DNA from: an uncultured Bacteroidales bacterium | GTDB lineage: Bacteria; Bacteroidota; Bacteroidia; Bacteroidales; Muribaculaceae | Length of the DNA: 50,177 nucleotides | Assembly (NCBI GenBank): GCA_947176235.1 | Contig: CAMWPM010000011.1 | Coordinates: 1-50,177, forward strand | Reading direction: 5' to 3' | Shown here: positions 49,484 through 50,177 of the stretch, piece by piece | Layout of the letters: every line of letters begins with the position of its first letter | Numbering within the stretch: position 1 is the first letter of the stretch | The notes under the pieces: model-generated | What the model saw: only the letters and a program-made list of their open reading frames with translations | The model's database searches: none | Told to the model about the DNA's origin: nothing | Position numbers and translations under genes: made by a program

Positions 49484-50177
49484 TCAATCGGTCAGGCGTT
49501 TGCGCAGGATTTTACCGGAGGATGTGCGGGGGAGAGAGGGGAGTGCGACGGCGCGCCGGGGACAGTGGGACGGGGGGAGGAGTGTGCGGCAGGCGTCGAG
49601 GATGGCGGGGAGGTCGAGATCAGTGCCTTCTACGACAAGCAGAAGCTGTTCGCCCCATTTCTCGCTTGGCTCGGATGTGAGGTAGAACGGGCGGGGGATG
49701 GCGGGGGAGATTTTTCGCTCGAGAATCTCGGGATGCAGCTTTATGCCTCCGGAGTTGATGACGTGGTCGATGCGTCCGAGCCAACGGAAGGATGTGGGGG
49801 AGAGAAGGGTGACGGCGTCGTTGGTGACAAGGCGCCGGAATGAGTAACCGGAGGAGGAGATGGCGAGGGAGCCACGCCCGGGGTCGATGTCGAATGTCAC
49901 GCCCGGCATGGCAACGAAAGGAGCATCGGGAACGGAAAGCGGGCGGACGGCAACATGGCTGCAGGTCTCGGTCATTCCATAGGTGGCGTAGGGGTGGAAC
50001 GGGAGGGGGGATAGGAGCGAACGCTCGGCTTGGGGAGAGAGAGGCGCGCCTCCGATTATCACGTTGTCGATCTTTACGTCGGGATGTCGGCTGACCCAAT
50101 CGATGAGCCCGGGGAGCTGGGAGGGGACGATCGGGAGGAGGGAGATCGGTCTGCCGCCGAGGATGGCGGGATCGAGG
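49484..50177 (-). CDS. menE: AMP-forming acyl-CoA ligase, probable O-succinylbenzoate-CoA ligase (C-terminal part)
   Basis: The frame is open from the right window edge to the stop at 49484, about 231 codons, so the N-terminus is missing. Visible ANL-superfamily motifs are NVIIGGAPLSPQAE, the adenylate-binding YGMTETCSHVAVR, the hinge region FRWLGRIDHVINSGGIKL, and the C-terminal catalytic lysine in LPRTSSGKILRKRL. The short linkers and the TSGKI-like ending fit MenE, which activates O-succinylbenzoate in menaquinone synthesis. Other acyl-CoA ligases cannot be fully excluded without the rest of the men cluster. Confidence 0.82.
   Translation of the reverse strand, partial: LDPAILGGRPISLLPIVPSQLPGLIDWVSRHPDVKIDNVIIGGAPLSPQAERSLLSPLPFHPYATYGMTETCSHVAVRPLSVPDAPFVAMPGVTFDIDPGRGSLAISSSGYSFRRLVTNDAVTLLSPTSFRWLGRIDHVINSGGIKLHPEILERKISPAIPRPFYLTSEPSEKWGEQLLLVVEGTDLDLPAILDACRTLLPPSHCPRRAVALPSLPRTSSGKILRKRLTD

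Overview
The window looks like chromosomal DNA of a Bacteroidales bacterium, most plausibly Muribaculaceae (S24-7) or a close relative. Evidence seen directly: many upstream regions carry the Bacteroidota promoter form (TAnnTTTG at -7, often a TTG about 20 bp upstream); Shine-Dalgarno sequences are mostly absent; the products are typical of the phylum (OmpP1/FadL-type barrel, LTA-synthase-like sulfatase N-terminus, GH43, MutS2, two-subunit pyrB-pyrI beside a flavin reductase and glyA). The family assignment is inference. I saw no tRNA, rRNA, CRISPR array, phage or complete insertion sequence.

Layout. 1-598: 5' part of an LTA-synthase-like membrane protein, running off the left edge. 704-1824: ECF sigma factor plus a membrane protein. 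1864-2455: a ribbon-helix-helix/YafQ-type toxin-antitoxin module with its own promoter. 2548-7329: pyrB, pyrI, flavin reductase, glyA, plsC and an outer-membrane barrel, closed by a strong terminator. 7436-8910: a lipoprotein and a DUF4332-like protein. 9001-9392: a gene-free stretch packed with repeats. 9393-18175 (minus): a seven-gene efflux operon (adaptor, ABC ATPase, two permeases, TolC-type channel, NtrC-type regulator, histidine kinase) behind a near-perfect sigma-54 promoter with candidate enhancer sites. 18523-19648 (minus): LpxH and a SufT-like protein. 19855-22592: NlpC/P60 hydrolase and ligA. 22730-29017 (minus): TPR protein, tsaC, ClC channel, bioB and tcdA. 29226-31795: an acyltransferase-3 gene followed by an AT-rich islet carrying a YhcG-type PDDEXK protein, bounded by 27-bp direct repeats that duplicate the acyltransferase 3' end. 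31822-34317 (minus): mutS2. 34521-40059: DUF308 membrane protein, a Trp/Gly-rich secreted protein behind a long structured leader, a FadL-type barrel and a GH43 glycosidase. 40277-43128 (minus): dnaJ, grpE, ispE. 43329-46190: dnaB and a secreted leucine-rich-repeat protein. 46286-46936 (minus): DUF1349-type protein. 47287-49074: lepA. 49106-50177 (minus): yraN and the 3' part of a menE-like ligase.

Most of the window is housekeeping. The two most interesting items are (i) the sigma-54 efflux operon, whose last two genes encode the kinase and enhancer-binding protein expected to activate its own promoter, and (ii) the YhcG islet, whose end structure looks like 3'-end-targeted integration although it carries no integrase. 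Three related hyphenated palindromes between genes (9284, 22633, 40115) appear to be a dispersed repeat family. Coordinates of translation starts were moved inward where a promoter or signal peptide showed the longest frame to be wrong.
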